Part shown: positions 22,785 to 34,359 of the stretch, piece by piece
How positions within the stretch are numbered: position 1 is the first letter of the stretch
How the letters are laid out: the number at the start of each line of letters is the position of its first letter
DNA from: Welwitschia mirabilis
Taxonomy: Eukaryota; Gnetophyta; Gnetopsida; Welwitschiales
Direction: 5' to 3'
Length of the DNA: 64,000 bases
Assembly: GCA_051453625.1 (NCBI GenBank)
Contig: JBOZIK010000001.1
Coordinates: forward strand, 127,788,413-127,852,412
Made by a program: the position numbers and the translations under genes
The notes under the pieces: model-generated
What the model saw: only the letters and a program-made list of their open reading frames with translations
What the model was told of the DNA's origin: nothing
Databases searched by the model: none

Positions 22785-24300
22785 TATTGAGAACCCTAGA
22801 GAGGGGATGAATAGGTTCTCTTAAAAAATCAACACGATATTCTAAATGAATTCAATCTAAAACAAAACTTGTACACACAAATAAACTAATCTAGAAAGTG
22901 CATAATATGAGAGGATAATAAAAGTAAAAAAAAAAAATTAAAAATACAAAATAATAATTTGATGCAAGCCAAATTTATAGGGGTTCAGGAAATTCCCTAC
23001 TTCACTCTTAATGATTAGTTTATCTTCAAGCTAGATCTTGGATCTTTGTTACTCCACCAGGTATTCAAGGTTTACCTATAACCTTTACAATTGAACTTTT
23101 CTAGGCTTAGTCTCAACCTTTAAAACGAACTTTTCAAGTTTTAATCTCAACCTTTAAAATGAACTTTTCAAGGTTTAATCTTAATCTTTCACAAACCCAG
23201 CTAGTGATGTAATGATTTCTTAAAAGCATAGATATCACTCATTCTGGAATCAGTACATTTGATGGAGTTCTCCTCTTATAAAAGTAAAATAATTGAAGCT
23301 CTTGATCCAACCTTGAATGTAGATAGTATGCTACTAGTGGTTATAAATATAAATGTTAAGATACAAAAAGTAATAATCACTCAAATCTAATGCTTAATCC
23401 TTCAGATCTAATAGATTTAACCAAATGAAATATAGTTTCAAAAAGATTCTTTTATCATCTATGTATTGGCTATTTTTTATTGGAAGGTTTTTAGGATTTA
23501 TTACATTTGAAATATGCCTCCAATGGCTATAAACTAATAGAAAATGGCTACTTAACAGAACATAATGAATACATAATATTTAGAAAAATTTTATTTCCAC
23601 TCTGTCTGGTTGACCCCACAAAAATCTGGTTGATCCCATGTGGTGTCATGAGTTACAAAAGTCACTTAAGTAAGAAATTCAGTCACCTTAATTTTTTGTG
23701 GCTTCCTATTTAGGCAACCTCATTTGAATCTTGTCAACCCTAGTCTGATCGCCCAATATTCATCTAATCATCGCTCATCTGATAAAATTTATTTCTAATT
23801 TCCTACATTAAGTGTGATTGACTCCTTTAGGTGTCTGGGTGACCCTATGATAACCTGCTCAGGCATACTAGCTACATAGTGTTGAGGTACAATTGATCTT
23901 ATTATAGGTCTGGTTGACCCCTTTTTATGTAGTCCAAGGATACTATTTATCAGGTCCTCAAATATGGTCAACATCATACAGATCTAGTTGATCTCTTTCC
24001 ATTTAGTTCAGGGATACCGGTTCTCGAGGATATAGGTTTAGTTGATCCCATTAAAAATTTGGTCCACCCCTCTGGATGTAGTTCATTTTCTATTTGCTTT
24101 AGGTGTGGTCGATCCCTTGAAAATCTTGATGACCTTGTCTTGAGGTTAAATGAACTGATAGATTTATAGTTCTTAGAAGTTGAGAATTTTAGTTCTATCT
24201 TCTAACTTACAAGTAATTTAACATTTTCTACATAAACTCCATAAAATTTTCTATATAGAAAACATTAGTTTGGCATTAATTAGTAAAACATAATCTAATA
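22785..24300 (-). repeat. 3' LTR of the copia element
   Basis: From TATTGAGAACCCTAGAG to ...AAACATAATCTAATA, decayed forms of TGTTGAG... and ...CTAACA. About 1.5 kb, alignable with 28877-30360 throughout. Confidence 0.85.
23600..24140. repeat. Dispersed GGTTGACC-type motif array in the copia 3' LTR
   Basis: About a dozen copies of an 8-12 base motif, GGTTGACCCC / GGTTGATCCC / GGTCGATCCC, spaced irregularly by 20-60 bases. The parent form is probably the palindrome GGTCGACC. The matching array lies at 29670-30200. Confidence 0.65.
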
Positions 24301-24313
24301 ATCTCCCCCTTTG
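24301..24313 (-). promoter_or_regulatory. Polypurine tract of the copia element
   Basis: The minus strand reads AAAGGGGGAGAT immediately before the LTR start, the typical copia (SIRE/Tork) plus-strand primer. Confidence 0.85.
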
Positions 24314-24879
24314 ATATTGATGGAAAATAATACTTAGTTGTGACAAATTAGAACTTATAGAAAAGCTTTCTCTTACAAAATGCCTCTTTACAAAATAATA
24401 TTCCATTTGAAACAAGTAAAAGCATTTTAAACAAACAAATTTTGTGCTCTAAATAAAACAAATTAATATGTACATTTAATATTTTAAAAGGCACAACTTT
24501 ATGATAGACATAATGTGATCATGAAAGCTTATTTAGCATGAAATCAGATATTAAAAATTTTGGTTTATTTTCAATGTTAAAAGACTTTAAAAATTTTCAA
24601 GTTAAGTACATATAATACTAAAAGAAAAACATATTTAGCATATATGATTTTGAAAGGCACAAATAGATTTAGGATACCAAATGAAACACCATTTTATGTA
24701 TAAACATTTAATTAATATTTAGCAAATAATCAACTAATTCTACCTCTTTTGACATCAATGATAAAGGAGACAAGAAACAATTACCAAGAAGTCAAAAAAA
24801 AATTACAGTTACCAAAAAAAATGATAATTTAAGGTTTTGTATTGTTGCTAAGATAGCTATAGAACCTTGAGTGATCAAG

Positions 24880-25520
24880 CGACCAAGTTCAAAACTTGTC
24901 AACTAATCTATTTTAGTCATTTGAATAACAAATTCGTTCAACCATCCTACAATAAATCATAAGATGGTGAGAGAACCCTTAGTTCATTTGTGAGATAAAG
25001 AAAAGTTAAAAGTTTAGGGGTTTCGTAAAAATATCTACCAATTGTTGGTCTCTAGTTACAAAATTCATAGATATATTATCCTTTTTTAACTTGATCTCAT
25101 AGGAAATAATGTCCTAGCTTAATATGATTCATTCTTAAGTATTGAACCAAACTTTTTGATATATTAATAGCACTTATATTATCATAAAAAATAGGAACTT
25201 ACTCAAAATTAACAACAAAATCTTTTAATATTTCTTTTATCCATAAAAGGTAAGTGCAACAACTACTGCTGCAATATACTCAGCTTTTATAATAGAGAGA
25301 GATAGAGTTTTGTTTCTTACTTGCTGATCCTACTAGATATAAACCTAGAAGAAAGTAATTTCCACTTGTGCTTTTTCTATCATCTTTGCATCTAGCCTAA
25401 TCTGCATCACTAAAACTGATAAGTTCGAAAGATGTCTTGATGGGATACCATAAGATCTAATCACATGTACTTTTTACATATTTGATTATTCTTTTTACTA
25501 CTTGAAGATGTGATTCTTTT
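24880..25520 (-). pseudogene. Copia RNase H remnant
   Basis: Sense reading gives TLSLLL...KLSI, LWIKEILKDFVVNFE, then PIFYDNISAINISKSLVQY and NHIKLGHYFLRDQVKKG. This matches the copia RNase H series (active-site Asp in YDN, then the H-x-x-I-x-x-H-F-I-R-D tail). Stops and frameshifts are present. 24314-24880 is the AT-rich 3' tail of the internal region. Confidence 0.85.
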
Positions 25521-25529
25521 GGTTGGGAT

Positions 25530-26403
25530 TGATATCTTACACATACTCCAATACTAAACATAATATCTGGTCTACTTATAGTTAAATATAATAAACTACC
25601 GATCATACTTCTATAAAGTTTGGATTTACTAATTTACTATTTTCATCCAAACTTACTTTACATAATGTAGACAAAGGAGTATCAGTTATTTTTGCATTTT
25701 ATAAACCAAATCATTTGATTAATTCTCTTGCATATTTCAATTGATAAATAAATATTTCATCTTTACTTCACTTGATTTAAAATCTAAAAAACATCTTAAC
25801 TTCATCAAGCATACTCATTTCAAATTGATTTGTTATGATATTTGCAAATTCTTTTGATAGCTTTTCATTTAAGGCATCAAAGATGATATCATCTATATAA
25901 ATTTATATAATAATGAAATCCTTTTCAAATTCTTTACAAATAAGATTTTGTCTATAGTTCCTAGAATATATCCATTTTTATTTAAAGAAGTAGTTAGCTT
26001 CTCATACCAAGCTCTTGGTGCTTGTTTTAATCCATATAATTCTTACTTAAGTTTATATACATGATCACTTTTATGAGGATCAATAAAACCTTGTTATTGT
26101 TATACGTAGACTTCTTCAATTAATGTGTCATTTAGAAAAGCACTTTTGACATCCATTTGATATACTTTGAAATTCTTAAGAGTTGCAAAGAACAAAAACA
26201 TTCTAAGGTTATCCAACCTTGCAATAGTAGTAAAATTATCTCCTACATGAATGCCTTATATTTGATTGTAGCCTTAAGCTACTCATCTTGCTTTGTTTTT
26301 AATAACATTGTTTTCTTCATCACATTTGTTCTTAAAGATCCATTTAATTCTAATGAAATTCTTATCTTTTGGCATTTCTACCAACTTCTAAACATCCTTT
26401 TTT
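25530..26403 (-). pseudogene. Copia reverse transcriptase remnant
   Basis: Sense reading includes CQKCFSK (decayed VKSAFLN), a KSLV.EANYF segment and CKEFEKDFIII. The catalytic box YIDD is retained at about 25884-25895, followed by NEKLSKEFANIITNQFEMSM. Several W and Q codons are stops. The 5' part is lost in the gap at 26404-26476. Confidence 0.88.
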
Positions 26404-26476
26404 NNNNNNNNNNNNNNNNNNNNNNNNNNNNNNNNNNNNNNNNNNNNNNNNNNNNNNNNNNNNNNNNNNNNNNNNN
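26404..26476. other. Assembly gap (73 N)
   Basis: Run of N inside the integrase-RT linker or N-terminal RT of the copia element. Open frames crossing it are not real. Confidence 0.99.
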
Positions 26477-26799
26477 GATCTATCTTTGAGACATAAAAAA
26501 TATGAGCACACAAATTTTTCATGGATTCTCTTGTCTTTATTTTTTAGTTAACTTCTTCAATAATGGATTTTAAATAATGATCTTTAAGAAGTTTAGACTT
26601 TTTCAGTGTGTCTTCTTTTATTTAAGCTTTACTTCCTTTGGTAGGACCTTCATTGGTTGTGGGAATACTTGTGTTTATGGTCTCCTCCTCATCTTTTTAG
26701 TTTTTTATTTTTTCAATTTCATTAATTTACATGTTTATTGAATCTTCTTTTTATTAAGCTTTTTTTATTGAAAATATAATAGTCTCTACTTTTAGTTGA

Positions 26800-27640
26800 G
26801 TAACCCAAGAAGATATTTTCATTTGCCTTCAATTCAAATTTGCTCAAGTGTTCTCTATCTTTTAGCATATAGCATTTAGTTCTGAAGACTTTAAAATATG
26901 ATACTTTTGGTTATCTTTCTTTCCATCTCTCATAAGGTATTTTATCAATACTAGGTTTAAGATATACTTTATTAATAATATAGAATTTTTATTAACTACC
27001 TCTATCCAAAAGGATTTTGAAACTTCCTTATCATTTAACATAGTTTGAGCCATTTTTTGAAGAACTCTATTTTTTCTTTTAGCTATACCATTTTGTTGGG
27101 ATGTCTTTGGCGCTAAAAAATAATGATCAATTTCATTTTCAATGTAATATTTCCCAAAAGAATGATTTTCAAATTTACTGTCATGATCACTTCTTATTTT
27201 CTTTATGGTATACCCTTTTTAATTTTAAATCTTGTTGCAAATTTCAACTCAATGTTTATAAGTTTTAGACTTATTTGATAAAAAGGTTACCTAAGTATAT
27301 TTAAAGAAATCATCAACCATGGCAAGAAAATAATGTTTTCCACCTATAATTTGAGTTTGAACAAGGCCTACTAAATCCATATGAATAAGCTCTAATGGCA
27401 TAGTTGTGCAATCTTGCATTTTGATTTTATGAGAGGTTCTAATTTTTTTTCCCTTTTGACATGCATCACACAAGCCTTATTTTTATATGTTTATCTTAGG
27501 GATTACTTTCATGATGTTTTTATGAATAATCATTTTTAATTAATCATAATTAACATGACCTAAATATTTATGCTATAGCTCTTCTTGAGGAAAATTCGAA
27601 AAATAATATAGAGAAAACAATTGATCTATGCTATAAATAT
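26800..27640 (-). pseudogene. Copia integrase remnant
   Basis: N-terminal zinc domain: ELYHKYLGHVNYD (27550-27590, the H-x4-H part) and CDACQKGK near 27455-27473. Core: PLELIHMDLVGLVQT, then GGKHYFLAMVDDF (27300-27390), keeping the first catalytic Asp region. Later MAQTMLNDKEVSKSFWIEVV (start 27053) corresponds to the conserved region after the catalytic Glu. The frame is broken at several stops. Confidence 0.88.
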
Positions 27641-28749
27641 TATCTATTTTACTAGATCTAAGAATCATATCATTTGATTCTTCGTGCAAAATTTTACATT
27701 TCGATTTATCAAAAACTACCTTGTGATTGTAAGTTATTCTTTAAACCACATACAAGACTTTATTAATTCTAGAAATATTACCTCCACCAAGGCTTTTAAT
27801 CCCTTTTATTTTTTCTCTTCCATTGTCCTCAAAAGTTACTTCTCCTTTATCAAAGTGGCTTAGTTGCTTGAATCTAAATTTGTCTCTTGTTATATGTTTT
27901 GAATATCCACTGTTAAGATACTAGCTTGTGCTATTTGAAATTTTGAAAGCTATTTGAATTAACAAACTTTTAAGATTATTAGCTTTTACCCACATAGCTT
28001 TTCTAGACTTCTGTGGTATACCTCCTTTAGAAATAAACTTAAATGAAAAGGTACTAACTGAGTTTGAAATTAACATTATTTTTCTAGCATTAGATATGAC
28101 AAATAATTTTCTAGCATTAATTTTCTAGCATTAGATATAACTAATTCTTTCACATAAATGACAAATAATTTTTAAAAGAAACTTATCATTACTGGTTACT
28201 CAACTTTGTTATCCTTGTGGTTTTTAAGAGATGTAGCCAATACTTGTCTTGCTACCAATAGGTTTTTAAACTCTAAGCATTTGTTCTAATTTGATAGATA
28301 CACCTGAAAATGTAACAACAAAATAAGATAATTCTTTTACCTATAAAGTAAGATTAAAGTTTTTAGATTTGAATCTTTTGAGACTTTATTCTATTTTCTC
28401 CTTTTCCTTGGTAAGATATTTTATAATCTCATTTAAATCATTTATCCTTCTTGCCAGTTTTTTACACTCTTAGTACAACTCTTAACTGGTATCTTTGAAC
28501 TCTTCTTATTCTTTATTATCTACATCGTGATCATCATGATCTAATGTCTTTGGCATATCTTGCAATGGAAGCACAAGTGTCATAAAAGAGAATCTCCTTT
28601 TTTTATCATGTTTTTGAGTATTTCTTTTTTATTTTTCAATAAGCCCCTATGTGTTTCTATTAGATACAATCTATTTGAAAATATATCCATATGTTATTCA
28701 ACATATATAGAAAAAAGCATAAGCATTGAAGAAGGGTATATTTGAAAAA
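27640..28749 (-). pseudogene. Copia gag C-terminus and protease remnant
   Basis: A gag coiled-coil tail reads KLARRINDLNEIIKYLTKEK (about 28380-28470). The protease reads YLNSGYSKHITRDKFRF near 27850-27915, where the family has LDSG: the catalytic Asp is Asn here. Then VTFEDNGREKIKGIKSLGGG. A small local duplication of ttttctagcattagatat lies at 28079-28139. The gag N-terminus is cut by the gap that starts at 28750. Confidence 0.75.
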
Positions 28750-28876
28750 NNNNNNNNNNNNNNNNNNNNNNNNNNNNNNNNNNNNNNNNNNNNNNNNNNN
28801 NNNNNNNNNNNNNNNNNNNNNNNNNNNNNNNNNNNNNNNNNNNNNNNNNNNNNNNNNNNNNNNNNNNNNNNNNNNN
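28750..28876. other. Assembly gap (127 N)
   Basis: Hides the primer-binding site and the inner end of the copia 5' LTR. Confidence 0.99.
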
Positions 28877-30360
28877 GGGAGGGGTTAAATAGGTTCTTTT
28901 AAAAAAATTCAATATGACATTCTAAATTAATCCAATCTAAAACAAGACTTGTATACAAAAATAAACTAATTTAAAAAGTGTATCATATGAGAGAATAATG
29001 AAAGTAAAAAAAAATAAAAACTAAAAACACAAAAATACCAATTTGATATAAGCTAGATTTAATGGTTCAAGAAACCCCCTACTCCACTCTTGATGATCAG
29101 ATTATCCCTAAGCTAGATCTCAGATTTTTATTCCTCCACTAGGTATTCTTGGTTCACCTATAACCTTTATAACTAGGCTTTTCTAGGCTTAGTCTCAATA
29201 TTTAATGGACTTTTTAAGGCTTAGTCTCAACCTTTATAATAGAACTTTTTAAGACTTAGTTTTAACCTTTCAAAAAACTAGTTAGTAATGTAATGATGCC
29301 TCCAAAGCATAAATATCACTCGTTTTGAAATCAAGTCATTTGATGGAGCTCTTCTCTTATAGAAGTAAAATAATAAAAGCTCTTGATTAGTAGATCTCCT
29401 TTAGTCAGAAATATGGATGCCAAGATACAAAAAGTAATAATCACCCAAATCCAATTCTTAATTCTTCAGATCTAATAGATTTAACTAAATAAAAAATAGT
29501 TTCAAAAAGATTATTTTTCCATCTATGTCTTAGCTATTTATATTAAAAGGCTTTTAGGTTTATTACATTTGAAATGTACCTTCAACAACTATGAATAGCT
29601 AGAAAATAGCTGTCTAATAACTACATAATAGATACATAATGTTTAGAAAAATTTTATATTTACTCTATCTATTCAACCTTATAAAAATTCAGTCGATCCC
29701 ATGTGGTGCCATAAGTTACATAGGTTACTCAAGTAACAAATTTGGTCTTCTTAGTTTCTTATAGCTCCCTACCTGGTTGACCTCATTTGGGTCTGGTTGA
29801 CCTTAGTCCAGTCGACCGCTATTCATCTAGTTGTCTGCTTCTTTAATAAAATCTCTTTCCATTTCCTGGATTGAATCTGGTCAACTCATTTAGGTGTCTT
29901 ATTGACCCTATGATAATTGATTCAGATGTACTAATTGCATAGTTCTTAGGTCTGATCGACTCCATCATAGGTCTGGTTGACCCCTTTTCATTTAGTCCAA
30001 GGATACTATTTATCATGTCCTCAAATCCAATTGATCTCATAAATCTAGTTGACCTTTTTCTAATTATTTTAGAAACACTAATTCTTAAAGTTATATATCT
30101 GATTGACCCCATTAAAAATCCATTCGACCCCTCTAGATGTAGTTCATTTCTGTCTACTTTAGGTGTGGTTGACCTCTTGAAAATCTGGTCGATCCCATTT
30201 TGAGGGTAAATGAACTAACAAGTTTTTAGTACTGAGAAGTTGACAATTTTAGTTCCACATTTTAACTTGCAAATAGTTTAAAATCTTCTAGGCAAAATAC
30301 ACAAAATTTTCTATTTAGAAAACATTAGTTTAACATCAATTGGCAAAACATAATCTAATA
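28877..30360 (-). repeat. 5' LTR of the copia element
   Basis: Alignable with 22795-24300, including the GGTTGACC motif array at 29670-30200. Ends ...AAACATAATCTAATA at 30360. Confidence 0.85.
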
Positions 30361-31640
30361 TACATATGTTAAAAACATCGTATGGATGTATAATAACAAC
30401 CCCTGAAAATTAATGAAAAGTATAAAAAATGATAAAAAGATGTCCTAACCTCCCTTATAAAATTGCAATGAATTTCAAATTACTTAAACATGAGAAGAAA
30501 AATGTGAAATACATGAAAATTTTAAAAGCTGTATTTTTAGTGGACACCACATAAGGTAAAAAATTGAAGTAGTTAAATGGAAAATCTAATCTAGTAGAAT
30601 GGTAGAACACATCAAACTGATCAATTTTATTAAAGGACCACTACATTTCAAACTATAGTTTACAATAAAAGAAGTGTGAGAGGTGAAAAATGAAAAATAC
30701 CTCATAAAACACATAATTATTCATAACTTAAAAAGTACATAGTGAAATTCAAATCCAGAAATCCCAAATCAAAGAGTGCAAAAAAATAATTAATATACGT
30801 GATGACTATGCATTAAAAGGGAAAAAAATGGTAGGAAAAACTAAAAAATAGGAGGAAAGAGACATATACCTCATTTTTGCAAATTTGATAAAATCTCATA
30901 AATCTAAACATGAAATTTGGTGGCAGAAGATTCAAAACACAGGTATAGTCCAAAGGTATTGGTATGTCTCAAAGGAATAGAAAAAAACAACAAAGAAATA
31001 AGGAAAAATAAGGAAAAGGGTTTGGACTATGGTTACATCACACTTTCATCTAGTCACATTGTTTAAATAATAGCTCTAGAATGACTCTTAAAAAAATAGG
31101 CTATTATCCTTCTAGTATCATCTAAACAACTAGTGAATAATAAGGCATTAAAAAGTATCCAAGAAATAAAGATATAATTTAATAATCTTAGGCTCAGATA
31201 TGATTATCTAAGTATCAAATTTATCAAAAAAATCCCAGAAAAATAGAAAATGAGAAAGAAACCTAAGAAAATTAACAAAGAAAGGACAAATTCACAAGAA
31301 AAGAAAAACTATAACTGAATAAAATAAACTATCCAAGCTGAAATATATCAATGAAATCTAAGTGAATATGCCCAAATAGAAAAGGAAAATAAAATAAACT
31401 CTAAACTCCATAAGCTACAAGAAAACTTAGAAAAACTAAAAAACAAAAAAGATATTCTTTTTAATTCCAATGTTAACTGAAAATGATATGGACATGATCA
31501 ATAACAAGGAAACTACTAAATGATAAGGTTTTAAGTAATCATACGAACATGTGGAAATTAATTCAAAATAACAAACTCAAAAACTAAAGAAACATAAAAT
31601 AAAAATAAATATAAGTAATAAGGAGAATATTGCTTACCTA
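30361..31640 (-). pseudogene. 5' part of the extra ORF region of element B, with a possible intron
   Basis: Matches element C 7600-8190. An exon-like end FMRFYQICKNE is followed by GAG|GTATAT at 30869 and a TTTTCAG acceptor at 30403, giving a 467-base intron-like segment (466 in C). Upstream sequence (30880-31640) has no sustained open frame. The region is severed from its 3' part (22740 and below) by the copia insertion. Confidence 0.5.
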
Positions 31641-31894
31641 TCCTAAGTACTAACCTAACAAACTCCCAAGGAAGACATCATAAAGCTACTTGAGTAAATA
31701 TGCATAATAAAATGTATAAAATTCATAAATTTCCATTCGAAAAGGGAGTGATTATGATGATATCAAAACTTAAGTACTTAGGAGAAATGATGAGATTAAA
31801 AGCTACTTAGAAATGAACTCAGCTGTTCTCACCCTATAAACACACCCAAACCCTCAAAAGTGAAATGACTAAGTAGGAATACTAAAAGTTTAGA

Positions 31895-32110
31895 AAATAA
31901 GTAATGCTTCTAATCATACCAAAAGTATCACTAATTCCATAGCCTTAAAGTTTAATACAACTTTTTCCATGATGAGGGGAATGTAACTAAAGTCAAAGGA
32001 GTAAGGACCCATAAAGCATGATCAATTGATCTCCCAGTGGAGTTTTCATAGCTAGCAATATTGCTAAAGATTCCTCTTAGAAAATTTTATTCTAATGCGG
32101 TAAAACATCC
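31895..32110 (-). other. Conserved pre-PPT block, copy 3 (element B)
   Basis: Third copy of the block at 3117 and 15262. Sense open stretch: SYENSTGRSIDHALWVLTPL, then LVTFPSSWKK. In B it lies between integrase and the extra ORF. 32111-32540 is AT-rich tail of pol shared with A, N1 and D. Confidence 0.65.
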
Positions 32111-32539
32111 TAATAACCATGTATTTTTCTTTAAGCACAAAATACAATGGATCATGATCATAATTTATTTTTCATTTTTTTCTAAAAAATTCTCACAAAA
32201 CCACACTGTCAAAAAGATGAAGGTGAATAAGTGAGAATAAAAGATAGAAAAGAATACTCTTAAATAATTAAAGACCTTAATACCATTAAAAAAAAAGTAT
32301 AAGAACTCAAGAATCTTCCTTCAAATGAAGTCCATAGATATGAGAATGTCTTAAGATTGGGTAAATCCAATCTTATCACTATAAAATACTCAAGTATGAA
32401 TACTAGTCATGAAACTTCATAAAGCAACATACAAGTTAAGTTAAAAGATGATCAAATAACATTAAAACATCTATCAAAGAAATAAACTAAAAAAGAACTT
32501 AGAAAATGATATGGAGGAAGTCCTTCTCATTGAGGGAAC

Positions 32540-33060
32540 CTCTAAAACAAGTGCTTCTACTATGTTCATGGTTGCATCTAAAGTTCCTTTGTGTAGTTTT
32601 AGCCATTTTCCATTAACCTTCTAAATCTTACTAATCTCTAAACCTGAAATCTTGATAGAGCCACTAGAATGAATTTTGTCTACAAATTAAGGACCTATCC
32701 ATTTATAGATTAACTTTTTATTCAAAAGATGTACTCAAGTATTGTATAAAAGAATAAGTTAACCTAATTCAAACTTTTTATGAAATATCTTTTTATCATG
32801 TTTGAACTTAGAGTAGGCTTTATGGATTAATTAATAATGTATTGCATGAGTTTATTTTTCATCATAATGATCTAATTGGGATGATATATGTTTAAGGTTT
32901 TTATGAAGATCCACAAGATTATGTTGATCAGAATCACAATAAGAATTATAGAACAAATCAATAAGTACTACATAAACTATACTGTACACAAGTTTATAAG
33001 ATGAAAAACTAAAAAAGGTATGCCAAGTAGAGGCCTAAGATTTATTATTAATAGAGATAA
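32540..33060 (-). pseudogene. Integrase C-terminal domain of element B
   Basis: Sense reading: HKAYSKFKHDKKIFHKKFEL, then LILLYNT, KLIYKWIGP, GSIKISGLEISKIW and KVNGKWLKLHKG. This is the standard end of Athila/Tat integrase (LLYNSRL, GPF, VNGQRLK). Stops replace W and Q codons. Confidence 0.85.
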
Positions 33061-33590
33061 GTCTTTGTTATAATTTTTTAATTTTTCTATTAACATTTTA
33101 GCTTCATCATTAGTCTAAGGACGATAAGCATATGGTACTCTATATTCTATACCAATGAACAAAAGAATTTTTCTAAAAACCTGATTAATAAAATGAGTTT
33201 CCTAATCATTAATGATAACTCTAGGAAGATCAAATTTCAAAAAAATATGAGTTCTGAGAAAATGACAAATAGTTCGAGCATCATTCAAAGAAGTAGGCAT
33301 GGCTTTAATCCATTTAGTCACATAATCTAAAGCCACTAAAATGTAATGTTTATTATAATAAGGTGGATGAATAGGGCCTATGAAATCAATAGACCAACAA
33401 TCAAAAGGCTCACACTCAAGAATAGGTCTAAGGAACATTTCCTATAAACAAAAAAGGCTACCATAATGCTGATAAGAATTACACTTTGTAGCAAAATCAA
33501 AGAAATCCTAAAAAAGAGTGGAGCAATACAAACTAGAATGGAGAATTTACATAGTCATTTTATGTCTACTAAAGTGTCTTACACAAACAT
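33060..33590 (-). pseudogene. Integrase zinc domain and catalytic core of element B
   Basis: Zinc-domain remnant CNSYQ (family CxxCQ, second Cys to Tyr) at about 33485. The core starts MFLRPILECEPFDCWSIDF with the first catalytic Asp retained (78 codons from 33438), then YILVALDYVTKWIKAMPTS. The second Asp is in PRVIIND (33202-33222). The third position reads TNDEAKML where the family has a Glu, so the catalytic Glu is Lys. RPXTN has a stop for Gln. Confidence 0.92.
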
Positions 33591-33599
33591 CACTATGAT

Positions 33600-34350
33600 A
33601 AAAAATGAATGATTTTTAATTATTTTTCAATCAGGCATACATTTTCTCATAATTTGGTCTTTACATCTATGGTACAAATGTGGCTCTGTCCACTTATATT
33701 TACCTATTCTATAGAGAAAATATTTACATTAATTATAGATCCAATGTTGTGATGTTTTTAGGATTACAAGATAATTAACAACATCCACATACCAAAGAGG
33801 AGGATGAGTAGAAGATATAGGAAAAAGTTTCTCATCAGGAAAAGTATTATCAATAATAAAATCATCAAGAGAAGAAGAAAGATGAGAGAAATGGTCAGCA
33901 ATAGAATTATGCTTTTCTCTTTCATCTATTATGGTTAAATTAAACTCTTGCATAAGGATATCCATCTAATTAAACAATGACTAGAGTGTTTATCAGTCAT
34001 GAGGTAATAAATAGTAGCATGGTCGATATAAACATTCATATGAATGCCTAAAAGATAATGTCTAAGAGAATCAAGGCAAAATATGATGGCTATAATTTTT
34101 TTCTCTATAGTGGTATAATTTATTTAAGCTTTCGATAAAGATTTGCTATGGTAAGATATAATGTTAAAATCATTTTCATATTTCTAACAAATTACCCCAC
34201 CCACTGCAAAATTGTTTGCATGATACATTAGTTCAAAGTCTTTTTCCCAATTGTATCTTATTACTATAAAAGCATGAGAAAGTTTATATTTAAACCTATC
34301 AAAAGCAAGCTTACAAGATTGGTTCCATTCAAATTTATCTTCTTTCTCTA
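33600..34350 (-). pseudogene. RNase H remnant of element B
   Basis: An open stretch of 78 codons from 33965 gives MDILMQEFNLTIIDEREKHN, then IADHFSHLS (family VADHLSRL) and FPDEKLFPIS...WYVDVVNYLV. This is the typical Athila RNase H tail and linker to integrase. The earlier part (34000-34350) is readable only in fragments. Confidence 0.88.
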
Positions 34351-34359
34351 GTAATGAGT

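Larger units (their letters stand above)
22785..30360 (-). mobile_element. Ty1/copia element (SIRE/Tork-like) nested in element B
   Basis: LTRs at 22785-24300 (3') and 28877-30360 (5', start hidden by an N run) flank gag, protease, integrase, RT and RNase H remnants in the copia order. The PPT is the lineage-typical AAAGGGGGAGAT. Comparison with element C (8150-8250) shows it interrupts the extra ORF of B. I could not define a clean target duplication. Confidence 0.9.
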
